A stretch of DNA of 64,000 nucleotides. Origin: Curtobacterium pusillum (GTDB lineage Bacteria; Actinomycetota; Actinomycetes; Actinomycetales; Microbacteriaceae). The first letter of the stretch is position 1. Every line of letters starts with the position of its first letter. Below, piece by piece: positions 38,378 to 49,034 of this stretch. A program made the translations under genes and the position numbers. The notes beneath the pieces were generated by a model. That model saw nothing but the letters and a program-made list of their open reading frames with translations, made no database searches and was not told where the DNA came from. The stretch is from the NCBI RefSeq assembly GCF_007680845.1, contig NZ_VEIY01000011.1, positions 1 to 64,000 on the forward strand, in the 5' to 3' direction.

Positions 38378-39660
38378 GCGCCACGAGCTCGTACGGCCCG
38401 GCCGACGCCGAACGCTGGCTGCCCGAGACGCACGGCAACCGTCGGTCCGACTTCGCCCGTGACCGCGCCCGGCTCCTGCACTCGAGCGCGCTCCGGCGTC
38501 TCGCCGCGAAGACGCAGGTCCTCAGCCCGACGACGGGGCTCGACTTCGCCCGGAACCGCCTGACGCACTCGCTCGAGGTCGCGCAGGTCGGCCGGGAACT
38601 CGCCGACCAGCTCGGCCTCGACCCCGACGTCGTGGACACCGCGTGCCTCGCGCACGACATCGGTCACCCGCCGTTCGGCCACAACGGCGAGACGGCCGTG
38701 AACGCCTGGGCGTCGGGCATCGGCGGGTTCGAGGGGAACGCGCAGACACTGCGGCTCCTCACCCGGCTCGAGCCGAAGGTGTACGGCGGCCCGAACGACG
38801 ACCGGCCGTACGGGCTCAACCTCACGCGGGCCTCGTTGGACGCCAGCTGCAAGTACCCCTGGCCCGCGGCGCAGGGCGTCTCCGAGGCGTCGTCCGGCCG
38901 GACCAAGTTCGGCTTCTACGACGACGACCACGACGCGTTCGAGTGGCTCCGCGCGGGTGCTCCCCGCCGTCAGCGCTGCATCGAGGCGCAGGTGATGGAC
39001 CTCTCCGACGACATCGCGTACTCGGTCCACGACTTCGAGGACGCGGTCGTCGCCGGCTTCATCGACGTCGCCGCGCTGGGCGACCGCGTGGGCGAGAACG
39101 ACATCGTGTCGGCCATGCACGCCTGGGTCGGCTCGGACCTCAGCCGCGACGAGCTGCTCGAGGCGTTCGACCGGCTCCGCTCGTTGCCGCTGTGGATGAC
39201 GTCCTACGACGGTTCGCGGCGGGACCTCGCGCGGCTGAAGAACCTCACCTCGCAGCTGATCGGGCGGTTCGCGCGGACGGCGACGTCGGCCACGCGGGAG
39301 TCCTACGCGTCGGGCTCGCTCGTCCGGTTCGCGGCCTCGGTGGTCACGCCGCCCGAGATCATCGGCGAGATCGCGGTGCTCAAGGGCATCGTCGCGGCCT
39401 TCGTGATGACGCACGGCGACCGGCAGCCGGTGTACGAGGAACAGCGGCGGATCCTCACGGAGCTGTTGGACGCCCTCGCGGCGAGCGGGAGCGCCGATCT
39501 CGAGCCCGGGTTCGCGGCCGACTGGCGTGCGGCGTCGGACGATGCCGGGCGGCTGCGTGCCGTGGTCGACCAGGTGGCGAGCCTGACCGATCAAGGGGCG
39601 CTGGCATGGCACCGGCGGCTCGTGGTGGGGGAGCACGAGAGCGTGCACATCCCCGTCTGA
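38374..39660 (+). CDS. dgt: Deoxyguanosinetriphosphate triphosphohydrolase-like protein
   Basis: 428 aa, an HD-domain enzyme that removes triphosphate from dNTPs. The metal ligands lie in RLTHSLEVAQVG and CLAHDIGHPPFGHNGE, followed by MDLSDDIAYSVHDFEDAV. The N-terminal RNRRSDFARDRARLLHSSALRRL-type segment and length match the actinobacterial dGTPase-like family found between dusB and dnaG. ATGA overlap with dusB shows coupling. Confidence 0.92.
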   Translation: MSATSSYGPADAERWLPETHGNRRSDFARDRARLLHSSALRRLAAKTQVLSPTTGLDFARNRLTHSLEVAQVGRELADQLGLDPDVVDTACLAHDIGHPPFGHNGETAVNAWASGIGGFEGNAQTLRLLTRLEPKVYGGPNDDRPYGLNLTRASLDASCKYPWPAAQGVSEASSGRTKFGFYDDDHDAFEWLRAGAPRRQRCIEAQVMDLSDDIAYSVHDFEDAVVAGFIDVAALGDRVGENDIVSAMHAWVGSDLSRDELLEAFDRLRSLPLWMTSYDGSRRDLARLKNLTSQLIGRFARTATSATRESYASGSLVRFAASVVTPPEIIGEIAVLKGIVAAFVMTHGDRQPVYEEQRRILTELLDALAASGSADLEPGFAADWRAASDDAGRLRAVVDQVASLTDQGALAWHRRLVVGEHESVHIPV

Positions 39661-39719
39661 CAGTCCGCGGGCCGTCCACAGGCGGCACCCGTCGGTCGGG
39701 CGGTGTCGCTCCCACGAAC

Positions 39720-39725
39720 TAGGAT
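39720..39725 (+). promoter_or_regulatory. -10 element for leaderless dnaG
   Basis: TAGGAT lies 6 nt before GTG 39732, with no ribosome-binding site. Confidence 0.6.
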
Positions 39726-39731
39726 CGAGGG

Positions 39732-41660
39732 GTGGCTGGCAGGATCGCGCGGAACGACATCGACGAGGTCCGCGCGCGCGTGAACATCGCCGACATCGTG
39801 GGCGACTACGTCACCCTGAAGTCCGCCGGGGTCGGTTCGCTGAAGGGCCTCTGCCCCTTCCACGACGAACGATCGCCCTCGTTCCACGTGCGGCCGCAGG
39901 TCGGCCGGTACCACTGCTTCGGCTGCGGTGAGGACGGCGACGTCTTCGACTTCGTCATCAAGCAGGACCACACGACGTTCCAGGAAGCCGTCGAGCGGAT
40001 GGCCGCGAAGATCGGCTTCACGCTCCACTACGAAGAGGGCGACGGGCCGCGCACCGACTACAACCAGCGTGCGCGGTTGATCGCCGTGAACGAGGCGGCG
40101 CTGGCCTTCTACCAGTCGCAGCTCACGACCGCAGCGGCCGAGCCCGCCCGCCAGTTCCTCGGGGAGCGTGGGTTCGACCCCGCCGCGGCGCAGCACTTCG
40201 GCGTCGGTTTCGCACCGCAGTCGTACGACGCCACGCGTGAGCACCTCCGGGGCCGCGGGTTCTCGATGGACGAGATCCTCGCCGCTGGACTCGCCGGGCA
40301 GGGCGACCGCTCGCCGTACGACCGGTTCCGCGGGCGCCTCATGTGGCCGATCCGCGACGTGACCGGGGCGACGATCGGGTTCGGTGCGCGGCGGCTGCTC
40401 GAGGACGACAAGGGCCCGAAGTACCTCAACACGCCCGAGACCCCGATCTACCACAAGAGCCAGGTGCTCTACGGGCTCGACCTCGCCCGCCGGGACATCT
40501 CGAAGCAGAAGCAGGTCGTCATCGTCGAGGGCTACACCGACGTCATGGCCTGCCACCTCGCCGGCATCACGACCGCGGTCGCCACGTGCGGCACCTCGTT
40601 CGGCGTCGACCACATCAAGGTGCTCCGGCCGATGCTCGGCGACTCCGCGGGCGCGCACCTGTCGCAGCTCGGCAACATCGTCTTCACGTTCGACCCGGAC
40701 GAGGCCGGTCAGCGCGCCGCGTCCCGCGCCTTCGCGGAGGAGAGCCGGTTCGCCTCGCAGACCTACGTCGCCGTCGCGCCGGGCGGGCTCGACCCGTGCG
40801 ACCTCCGGCTGGCGCGCGGCGACTCCGCGGTGACGCGCCTCATCGAGACCAAGCGTCCGATGTTCGAGTTCATCATCCGGCGCCGGCTCGCCACGCACGA
40901 CATCGAGACCGCCGAGGGTCGCGTCGCCGGCCTCCGGGACGCCGCACCGGTGGTCGCCGGGATCCGCGACCGCACCCTCGCCACGGCGTACACGCGCGAG
41001 ACCGCCAAGTGGCTCGGCATGGACATCCCCGAGGTGCGCCGCGCCGTCGAGAACGCCCGGCAGCGCAGCGCGTCCGGCTCCGGTGGGCGGCAGGACGACC
41101 GTCCAGGAGGCGCGGCTGGCGCCCCCCAGACCGGCCCCGGTGGCGAGACGGTCACCACTCCCGACGAGCCCGTCGCTGGTCTCCGGCTCCTGCCGAACGA
41201 CCCGATCACCCGGATGGAACGGGACGCCGTGATGGCGATGGTGCAGCAGCCGGGGCACGTCGGCGCGCAGCTCCTCGGGATGGCAGCGTCGGCGACCTTC
41301 TCGGCGCCGATGCTCTCGGTCGTGCGGGACGCCGTCGTCGCGAACGTGGACGCCGTCGGCGCGGGGGACTGGCTCGACCGGTTGCTGCGGGACGTGCCGG
41401 CGCCGTTCCGCGGGCTCGTGCAGGAGCTCGCGCTCGCGCCGATCCCCGCCCGCAACGACGAGGACCTCGCGATCTACGCCCGCAGCATCGTGGTGGCACT
41501 GGTGGAGCGGGACCTGCTCGCGCGCAAGGCGTCGTTGCTCGGGCAGTTGCAGCGGGCCGACCCGAACGAGCAGGCCGACCGGCGTGCGGAGATCCAGCGG
41601 CAGCTCGTCGACATCGACGCGCAGCGGATGCGGCTCCGGGCGGACGCCGAGGCTTCCTAG
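39732..41660 (+). CDS. dnaG: DNA primase
   Basis: 642 aa. The CHC2 zinc-binding domain has Cys41, His44, Cys62 and Cys65 (LCPFH; HCFGC). The TOPRIM catalytic core has VIVEGYTDVMA near residue 265 and FTFDPDEAG near 318. A Gly/Pro-rich linker near 455-475 leads to the C-terminal helicase-binding domain (LPNDPITRMERDAVMAMV onwards). The linker contains an in-frame CCAGGAGGCGCGG repeat (41103-41115), so the dispersed element tolerates coding sequence. GTG start with leaderless promoter geometry. Confidence 0.95.
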   Translation: MAGRIARNDIDEVRARVNIADIVGDYVTLKSAGVGSLKGLCPFHDERSPSFHVRPQVGRYHCFGCGEDGDVFDFVIKQDHTTFQEAVERMAAKIGFTLHYEEGDGPRTDYNQRARLIAVNEAALAFYQSQLTTAAAEPARQFLGERGFDPAAAQHFGVGFAPQSYDATREHLRGRGFSMDEILAAGLAGQGDRSPYDRFRGRLMWPIRDVTGATIGFGARRLLEDDKGPKYLNTPETPIYHKSQVLYGLDLARRDISKQKQVVIVEGYTDVMACHLAGITTAVATCGTSFGVDHIKVLRPMLGDSAGAHLSQLGNIVFTFDPDEAGQRAASRAFAEESRFASQTYVAVAPGGLDPCDLRLARGDSAVTRLIETKRPMFEFIIRRRLATHDIETAEGRVAGLRDAAPVVAGIRDRTLATAYTRETAKWLGMDIPEVRRAVENARQRSASGSGGRQDDRPGGAAGAPQTGPGGETVTTPDEPVAGLRLLPNDPITRMERDAVMAMVQQPGHVGAQLLGMAASATFSAPMLSVVRDAVVANVDAVGAGDWLDRLLRDVPAPFRGLVQELALAPIPARNDEDLAIYARSIVVALVERDLLARKASLLGQLQRADPNEQADRRAEIQRQLVDIDAQRMRLRADAEAS

Positions 41661-41730
41661 CGCCGGGCACCCGCGCGGCCCACGCCCCGGCGCCTCGGCG
41701 CCCCGACGTCCCGACGCCCCGACGCGGCAC

Positions 41731-42220
41731 CCCGAGCGGGCACAACACGCCGCGCCCCGAACGCCGAGCGGGCAGATCCTGCCGCCCGGCCCCTCCGAGC
41801 GGGCACGATCCGGCCCGCTCGGCAGCCGCAGCCGGGCGTGTCCCTGCGGGCCGCCGGCCGCCCGACCCGGCCGGGCGTGCACCCGGCGTGCCACCCCGAG
41901 CGGGCACAACACGCCGTGCACCGGACGTCCAGAGGGCAGATCCTGCCGCCCGGCCCCTCCGAGCGGGCACGATCGGGCCCGCTCGGCGGCCGCGGCCGGG
42001 CGTGTCCCAGCGAGCCCGCCCTCGCCCGACTCGGCCGAACGTGAGGCGGCGCCGGCCTCGAGCGGGCACAACACGCCGCGCGCCAGCCGCCGAGCGGGCG
42101 GAGTCTGCCGGCCGGCAACGCCGAGCGGGCAGGTCAGGGCCCGGTCGGCGAACGGGGCCGAGCGGGTACCGGCCACGGGGGCGCGAGACGGGCGTGCACC
42201 CCGCCCCCGGCCCGCGCGTT
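41731..42220. repeat. Three ~163-bp tandem repeats, GAGCGGGCA family
   Basis: CGAGCGGGCACAACACGCCG begins units at about 41731, 41895 and 42057 (periods 164 and 162). Between units 1 and 2 the stretches 41772-41842 and 41936-42007 are almost identical and contain GGGCAGATCCTGCCGCCCGG and a GAGCGGGC/GCCCGCTC dyad. Unit 3 is diverged. Related sequence lies at 10755-10840 and, in inverse orientation, at 31726-31902. Confidence 0.85.
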
Positions 42221-42294
42221 GCACCACGCAACAATCCTGCGCGGCACGCCGCCCCACCCCGCACGGATGATGCGCCACGCGACGCTCTCGTGCA

Positions 42295-42308
42295 TTACAG
42301 CGGTGTAA
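42295..42308. promoter_or_regulatory. TTACA-N4-TGTAA dyad upstream of the ABC importer
   Basis: A perfect 5-4-5 inverted repeat in the AT-richest part of the gap, 126 bp before the lipoprotein start. It is a candidate operator for a dimeric repressor (GntR/TetR-size half-sites). No regulator gene is adjacent. Confidence 0.45.
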
Positions 42309-42434
42309 ACAATTCGCCCCCGGTTCGCGTACTTCCGTGACAGGGTGATAGCAATGAGCGTTCCTGGCCGGGCACACAGACGTTCCACCACCGGCCCGGG
42401 GCCCTTGCATCAACCACCAAGAGAGGCATCGAAC

Positions 42435-44063
42435 ATGGCATCCGTGTTCAAGAAGCACACCAGCTGGGGCAGGCGCGGCATCGCGCTCGGCGCCGGGGCA
42501 GCAGCGACGGCGCTGGTGCTCACGGGCTGCGCCAGCGGCAGCGTGAGCGACACCGACCTGAACGGCCTGAGCATCGGGACGACCGACAAGATCACGTCGC
42601 TCGACCCGGCGGGCTCGTACGACAACGGCTCGTTCGCCGTGCAGAACCAGGTCTTCCCGTTCCTCATGAACACCCCCGTGGGCAGCCCGGACGTCAAGCC
42701 GGACATCGCCACCAAGGGCGAGTTCACGAACGACACCACGTACACGGTGACGCTCAAGAAGGACCTCGAGTTCGCCAACGGGAACCCGCTCACCTCGAGC
42801 GACGTGAAGTTCTCGTTCGACCGCGAGCTCAAGATCAACAACGAGAACGGCCCGCAGTCCCTGCTCGCCAACCTCAAGAGCATCGACACCCCGAACGACA
42901 CGACGGTCGTGTTCCACCTCGACCACGCCGACCAGACCTGGCCGCAGGTGCTCTCCAGCCCGGCCGGTCCGATCGTCGACGAGGACGTCTTCAGCGCGGA
43001 CAAGCTCACCAGCGCCGACGCGATCGTCAAGGGCAAGGCGTTCGCCGGGCAGTACGAGATCACCTCGTACAAGGAGAACCAGCTCATCCAGTACAAGACG
43101 AACAAGAAGTACGACGGGCTCCTCGGCAAGGCGAAGACCTCCGAGGTGACGGCGAACTACTACACCAAGGAGACCGACCTCAAGCTCGCCGTGCAGAAGG
43201 GCGACGTCGACGTGGCGTACCGCTCCCTGACGCCGACGGACATCTCGGACCTCCGCAAGGACGACAAGCTGACGGTCACCGACGGCCCCGGCGGCGAGAT
43301 CCGCTACGTCGTCTTCAACTTCAAGACGCAGCCGTTCGGCACCGGCCAGTCCGGCGCCGACGAGAAGAAGGCCCTCGCGGTCCGTCAGGCCGTCGCGGAC
43401 GTCGTCGACCGTGACGCGCTCGCGAAGGAGGTCTACAACGACACCTACACGCCGCTGTACTCGATGGTCCCGGACGGCCTGACCGGTGCGGCGACGCCGT
43501 TCAAGTCGCTGTACGGCGACGGCAACGGCGCCCCGGACGTGGACAAGGCGAAGAAGACCCTGTCCGACGCCGGTGTCAGCGGCAAGATCCAGCTCGACAT
43601 CCAGTACGCCCCGGACCACTACGGTTCGGCATCGGACGACGAGTACGCGCTGCTGAAGACCCAGCTCGAGAAGTCGGGCCTGTTCACCGTGAACATCCAG
43701 TCGACGGTCTACACGACCTACGCCCAGGAGCGCACGAAGGACGCCTACCCGGAGTACCAGCTCGGTTGGTTCCCGGACTTCTCGGACGCGGACAACTACC
43801 TCTCCCCGTTCTTCACGAAGGACAACTTCGTGAACAACCACTACGACGACGCGGTCATCCAGGACCTCATCGCCAAGGAGCAGGCGGAGTCCGACCCCGA
43901 CAAGCGCGCGGACCTCATCGAGCAGGCGCAGCAGCGTGAGGCCGAGCAGATCTCGACCCTCCCGCTCCTGCAGGGCAAGTCCGTCGCGGTCGCGAACAAG
44001 GACGTCAAGGGCCTGAAGCTCGACGCGTCGTTCAAGTTCCGCTACGCGACCCTCTCCAAGTAA
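42435..44063 (+). CDS. ABC transporter substrate-binding lipoprotein, peptide family 5
   Basis: 542 aa. The signal peptide has a lipobox LVLTGC with the lipidated Cys near residue 28 (MASVFKKHTSWGRRGIALG precedes the core). The mature part follows the SBP_bac_5 pattern: KITSLDPAGSYDNGSF, VTLKKDLEFANGNPLTSSDVKFSFDR, a central RQAVADVVDRDAL and the late STVYTTYAQERTKDAYPEYQ. It binds oligopeptides, dipeptides or similar solutes outside the membrane. ATG 42435 is preferred to 42345 because GAGAGG lies about 8 nt upstream and it gives a proper signal peptide. A strong hairpin (44085-44118) separates it from the permeases. Confidence 0.92.
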   Translation: MASVFKKHTSWGRRGIALGAGAAATALVLTGCASGSVSDTDLNGLSIGTTDKITSLDPAGSYDNGSFAVQNQVFPFLMNTPVGSPDVKPDIATKGEFTNDTTYTVTLKKDLEFANGNPLTSSDVKFSFDRELKINNENGPQSLLANLKSIDTPNDTTVVFHLDHADQTWPQVLSSPAGPIVDEDVFSADKLTSADAIVKGKAFAGQYEITSYKENQLIQYKTNKKYDGLLGKAKTSEVTANYYTKETDLKLAVQKGDVDVAYRSLTPTDISDLRKDDKLTVTDGPGGEIRYVVFNFKTQPFGTGQSGADEKKALAVRQAVADVVDRDALAKEVYNDTYTPLYSMVPDGLTGAATPFKSLYGDGNGAPDVDKAKKTLSDAGVSGKIQLDIQYAPDHYGSASDDEYALLKTQLEKSGLFTVNIQSTVYTTYAQERTKDAYPEYQLGWFPDFSDADNYLSPFFTKDNFVNNHYDDAVIQDLIAKEQAESDPDKRADLIEQAQQREAEQISTLPLLQGKSVAVANKDVKGLKLDASFKFRYATLSK

Positions 44064-44084
44064 CCTCCAGCACCACAGACGACA

Positions 44085-44118
44085 GCCAGGGGGCGTCCCG
44101 AACAGGACGCCCCCTGGC
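44085..44118 (+). terminator. Intra-operon hairpin between SBP and permease genes
   Basis: GCCAGGGGGCGTCC-CGAACA-GGACGCCCCCTGGC is a perfect 14-bp stem with a 6-nt loop. With no T-run it may be a partial terminator or an mRNA 3'-end stabiliser that gives more binding protein than permease, as in other importer operons (inference). Confidence 0.8.
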
Positions 44119-44144
44119 CACGTCCTCGAAAGGCACACCTCCCC

Positions 44145-45242
44145 GTGACCCTCACCACCCCCGAGGCGATCGAGTCCGAACCCACCAAGCCGCAGGCACA
44201 ACGACGTGCTGGCAGCAGCGGCGGCGGACTCGGCCGGTACGTCCTCGTCAGATTCCTCCTCATCTTCCCGACCGTCTTCATCCTGGTGACGCTCGTGTTC
44301 TTCCTGATGCGCGTCATCGGGAACCCGATCACCGCGTCGGTGGGCGGGCGACTCACCCCTGACCAGCTGGCGGCTCGTCTGCACGCCGCCGGGTACGACC
44401 GCCCCGTGTTCGTGCAGTACATGGAGTACCTCGGCAAGATCGTCCGCGGCGACTTCGGCAACGCGTCGACGGACAACCGCCCGATCACCGAGATCATCCT
44501 GCAGTACGGCGGCGCGACCGCCGAGCTCGTGTTCTACGCGCTCATCGTCGCGCTCGTGCTCGGCATCCCGCTCGGCATGCTCGCCGCGTACATGCGCGAC
44601 AAGTGGCCCGACGTGCTGTTCCGTGCGCTCGCGATCCTGACGTACGCGACCCCCGTGTTCTTCGGCGGTCTGCTGCTGAAGCTCGTGTTCTCGGTGTGGC
44701 TCGGCTGGCTCCCGCTCGGCGACCGCGCGTCCACCAGGGTGGAGCTCGTCCTCGACCGGATCCCCGGTGCCACCGGCATCTACATCATCGACGCGCTCCG
44801 CACCGGCAACGCCGAGATCATCGGCGACGTGCTCGCTCACGCCGTGCTGCCCGCCCTGACGCTCGGCCTGCTGACCGCCGGCATCTTCCTGCGGCTGGTG
44901 CGCGCCAACATGATCGGTTCGCTCGGTTCCGAGTACGTCGACGCGGCCCGCTCACGCGGTGTCCGGGAGGCGCGGCTCGTCCGGACGCACGCGTTCCGTC
45001 CGGCGCTGGTCCCGATCATCACCGTGATGGGTCTGCAGATCGCCATGCTGCTGGGTGGGTCGGTCCTGACCGAGACCACCTTCGGCTGGCGCGGGCTCGG
45101 CTTCGAGCTCAACCAGTACCTGTCCGCCCGCGACTTCGTCGCGGTCCAGGGCATCGTCGCGATGCTCGCAGTCATCGTCGCGGTGACGAACTTCATCGTG
45201 GACGTCGTCGCGGCGCTCATCGACCCGAGAGTGAGGTTCTAG
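44145..45242 (+). CDS. ABC transporter permease (DppB/OppB type)
   Basis: 365 aa. The first helix FLLIFPTVFILVTLVFFLMRVI is followed by an extracytoplasmic loop and about five more helices. The binding-protein-dependent permease motif appears as EYVDAARSRGVREARLVRTHAFRPALVPIIT near residue 265. GTG start with AAAGGC upstream. Followed after 2 nt by the second permease. Confidence 0.93.
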   Translation: MTLTTPEAIESEPTKPQAQRRAGSSGGGLGRYVLVRFLLIFPTVFILVTLVFFLMRVIGNPITASVGGRLTPDQLAARLHAAGYDRPVFVQYMEYLGKIVRGDFGNASTDNRPITEIILQYGGATAELVFYALIVALVLGIPLGMLAAYMRDKWPDVLFRALAILTYATPVFFGGLLLKLVFSVWLGWLPLGDRASTRVELVLDRIPGATGIYIIDALRTGNAEIIGDVLAHAVLPALTLGLLTAGIFLRLVRANMIGSLGSEYVDAARSRGVREARLVRTHAFRPALVPIITVMGLQIAMLLGGSVLTETTFGWRGLGFELNQYLSARDFVAVQGIVAMLAVIVAVTNFIVDVVAALIDPRVRF

Positions 45243-45244
45243 AG

Positions 45245-46236
45245 ATGGCTGACACCTCCCTCGTCGACCGCCACGAGCCGCTCTGGAAGCGGCTGCCCGT
45301 GGTGGTCCAGCTCCGCCGGAGCACCGGCTGGCAGCGCGCCATGCTCGTCACCGGCGTGGTCATCTGCGCCCTGTACATCGTCGTCGCGATCGCCGCGCCG
45401 CTCATCGCCCCGTACGGCTTCGGCCAGCTGCAGGGCGCGGACGGCCAGAGCTTCCCGCGCACCGGCGCACCGAGCTCCGCGCACATCTGGGGCACCACCG
45501 TCGGCGGCTTCGACGTGTTCAGCCGGGTCGTCTACGGCGCCCGGACCGCGGTCCTCGTGGTCATCGTGGCCGTCATCGTGTCGATCATCATCGGCGTGCT
45601 CCTCGGCATGGTCTCCGGCTACATCGGCGGCTGGCTCGACCGGATCCTCGTCGTCGTCGCGGACGCGATCTACGCCTTCCCGTCGCTGCTCCTCGCGATC
45701 GTCGTCTCGATCGTCATCTCGGGCGGCAACTCGAGCTACGCCGGCGGCATCGTCGCGGCGGCGATCTCGATCACGGTCGTGTACGTCCCGCAGTACTTCC
45801 GGGTCGTCCGCGCCGAGGCCGTGCGGCTGAAGAACGAGGCGTTCGTCGAGTCCGCGCGCGTGATGGGCACGAACCCGTGGCGCATCATGACGCGGCACGT
45901 GCTCCGGAACTCGACGCGCTCCCTGCCGCTCATCCTCACCCTCAACGCGAGCGACGCGATCCTCACGCTCGCCGGCCTCGGGTTCCTCGGCTTCGGCATC
46001 GGCCCGACGTCCGGCGCCGAGTGGGGCTACGACCTCAGCCGCGCGCTGTCCGACGTCGCGAGTGGCGTCTGGTGGACCGGTGTCTTCCCGGGTGTCGCGA
46101 TCGTCGTGCTCGTGCTCGGCGTGACGTTCATCGGCGAGAGCCTCAACGACATCTCCGATCCCCGTCTGCGTGCGCGCCGGCGGCTGAAGCAGCTGGTGTC
46201 GCGCAAGCAGGCCGCCAGCACGGAAGGGGCGACCGC

Positions 46237-46240
<4 letters not shown>
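45245..46240 (+). CDS. ABC transporter permease (DppC/OppC type)
   Basis: 331 aa. The N-terminal helix lies near residues 30-55; the core helices begin at AVLVVIVAVIVSIIIGVLLG. The coupling motif KNEAFVESARVMGTNPWRIMTRHVLRNS is near residue 200, and the terminal FIGESLNDISDPRLR is diagnostic of the OppC/DppC family. It overlaps the ATPase gene by 4 nt. Confidence 0.93.
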
Positions 46241-47955
<1,715 letters not shown>

Positions 47956-47967
47956 CCCGACGTCACC

Positions 47968-48016
47968 AGCCAGGAGGCGCGACCCGCGTCGACCACGCGC
48001 GCCGCGCCTCCTGGCT
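47968..48016 (+). terminator. Hairpin of paired GGAGGCGCG repeats after the dual ATPase gene
   Basis: AGCCAGGAGGCGCG (47968-47981) is the perfect inverse of 48003-48016, with a 21-nt loop. Both arms are copies of the dispersed 13-mer. It probably ends or attenuates the importer operon before the extra ATPase gene. Confidence 0.75.
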
Positions 48017-48101
48017 GTCACCTCCACGGCACCACGCACGACGACCGGCCGGCGCCGGCCCGTCGCGAACCGCCGCCAGGGGGCGGCGTGGAAGGGGACC
48101 C

Positions 48102-49034
48102 ATGATCGCGGTCAACGGACCGGCGGTCGTCGCAGACGACGTGTCGATCGAGTACCGGGGCGGACGCGGGACGGACACGATCCGTGCCGTGGACGGCGTC
48201 AGCCTCACCGTCCGGCAGGGCGAGATCCTCGCCGTGCTCGGCGAGTCCGGTTCCGGCAAGTCGACGTTCGCCGCGGCGATCGCGGGGCAGCTCGGCGCCA
48301 CCGGCGAGGGCGAGGGCGCCCACCGCCGGCACATCGTCGGGGGCGAGCTCACCGTCCTCGGGCAGAAGACGCGGGGGCTGCGCGCCACCTCCCGGAAGCT
48401 CGAGCGGCTGAGTGGCCGCATCGGCTACCTGCCGCAGGACGGTGCCGACCGGCTCAGCCCCGACCTCACCGTGGGCGAGGCGATCGCCGAACCGATCTAC
48501 GCCCGGGACCGCCGGTTCGACCGGAAGGAAGCCGGGCTCATCGTCGCGCGCCTGGTCGACGCCGTGCACCTGCCGCTCGGGGTCATGCGCCTCAACACCT
48601 GGGAGCTCTCGAGCGGGCAGCGGCAGCGCGTCGCCCTCGCCCGGGCACTCGTCCTCGAGCCGCAGCTGCTCGTCGCCGACGAACCCGCCCGTGGCGTGGA
48701 CGTGCTCGTGCGCCAGTCGGTGCTCGAAGCCCTCGCGACCCTGCAGCGGAACCGGCAGTTCTCGGCCGTCGTCGTCTCCAGCGACCTGCGGGAGGCCAGG
48801 GCACTCGCCGACCGCGTCGCGATCATGGCCGAGAGCCGACTCGTCGGGCTCGGCACCTTCGACGAGGTGCTCGACAACCCCGTCGACCCGTACGTCAAGA
48901 CGCTCGCGGCCACCGCAGCGCGACCGGTGAAGCGCCGTCCGGCCGCGGTGACCCCGCCCCGCCGGTCGTCTGCACCGCGTCGCCCGGTGGCGGCCGGCAC
49001 CGGACCCCGGACCGAACGGCAGGAGAACGCATGA
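48102..49034 (+). CDS. Additional ABC ATPase with degenerate signature and no H-loop histidine
   Basis: 310 aa, DppD/F-like. Walker A GESGSGKSTF is near residue 47 and the Q-loop GYLPQDG near 109. The signature is altered to LSSGQRQRVALARAL, Walker B is LLVADEPARGVD, and the switch position reads VVVSSDLREA, so the H-loop His is replaced by Ser. The C-terminal about 40 residues are Pro/Arg-rich. The lost His suggests poor or asymmetric ATP hydrolysis, or a regulatory role. It overlaps the dehydrogenase gene by 4 nt. Confidence 0.85.
   Translation: MIAVNGPAVVADDVSIEYRGGRGTDTIRAVDGVSLTVRQGEILAVLGESGSGKSTFAAAIAGQLGATGEGEGAHRRHIVGGELTVLGQKTRGLRATSRKLERLSGRIGYLPQDGADRLSPDLTVGEAIAEPIYARDRRFDRKEAGLIVARLVDAVHLPLGVMRLNTWELSSGQRQRVALARALVLEPQLLVADEPARGVDVLVRQSVLEALATLQRNRQFSAVVVSSDLREARALADRVAIMAESRLVGLGTFDEVLDNPVDPYVKTLAATAARPVKRRPAAVTPPRRSSAPRRPVAAGTGPRTERQENA

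Larger units (their letters stand above)
41661..42434. other. 774-bp gap with tandem repeats and the ABC-operon promoter
   Basis: No gene is supported. 41661-42220 is repeat-rich (three ~163-bp units). From about 42280 the GC content falls and a promoter/operator region for the substrate-binding protein begins, with TTACA-N4-TGTAA at 42295-42308. Confidence 0.8.

Noticed and set aside
41731-42220. CRISPR array
   Set aside because: Repeats are long, GC-rich and palindromic, without constant-length unique spacers or nearby cas genes.
39591-44840. 1749-codon open frame on the minus strand over dnaG and the ABC operon
   Set aside because: It mirrors codon positions of the plus-strand genes, is rich in Arg/Val/Glu repeats, and contains no known domain. 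Long antisense frames are expected at about 70% GC.
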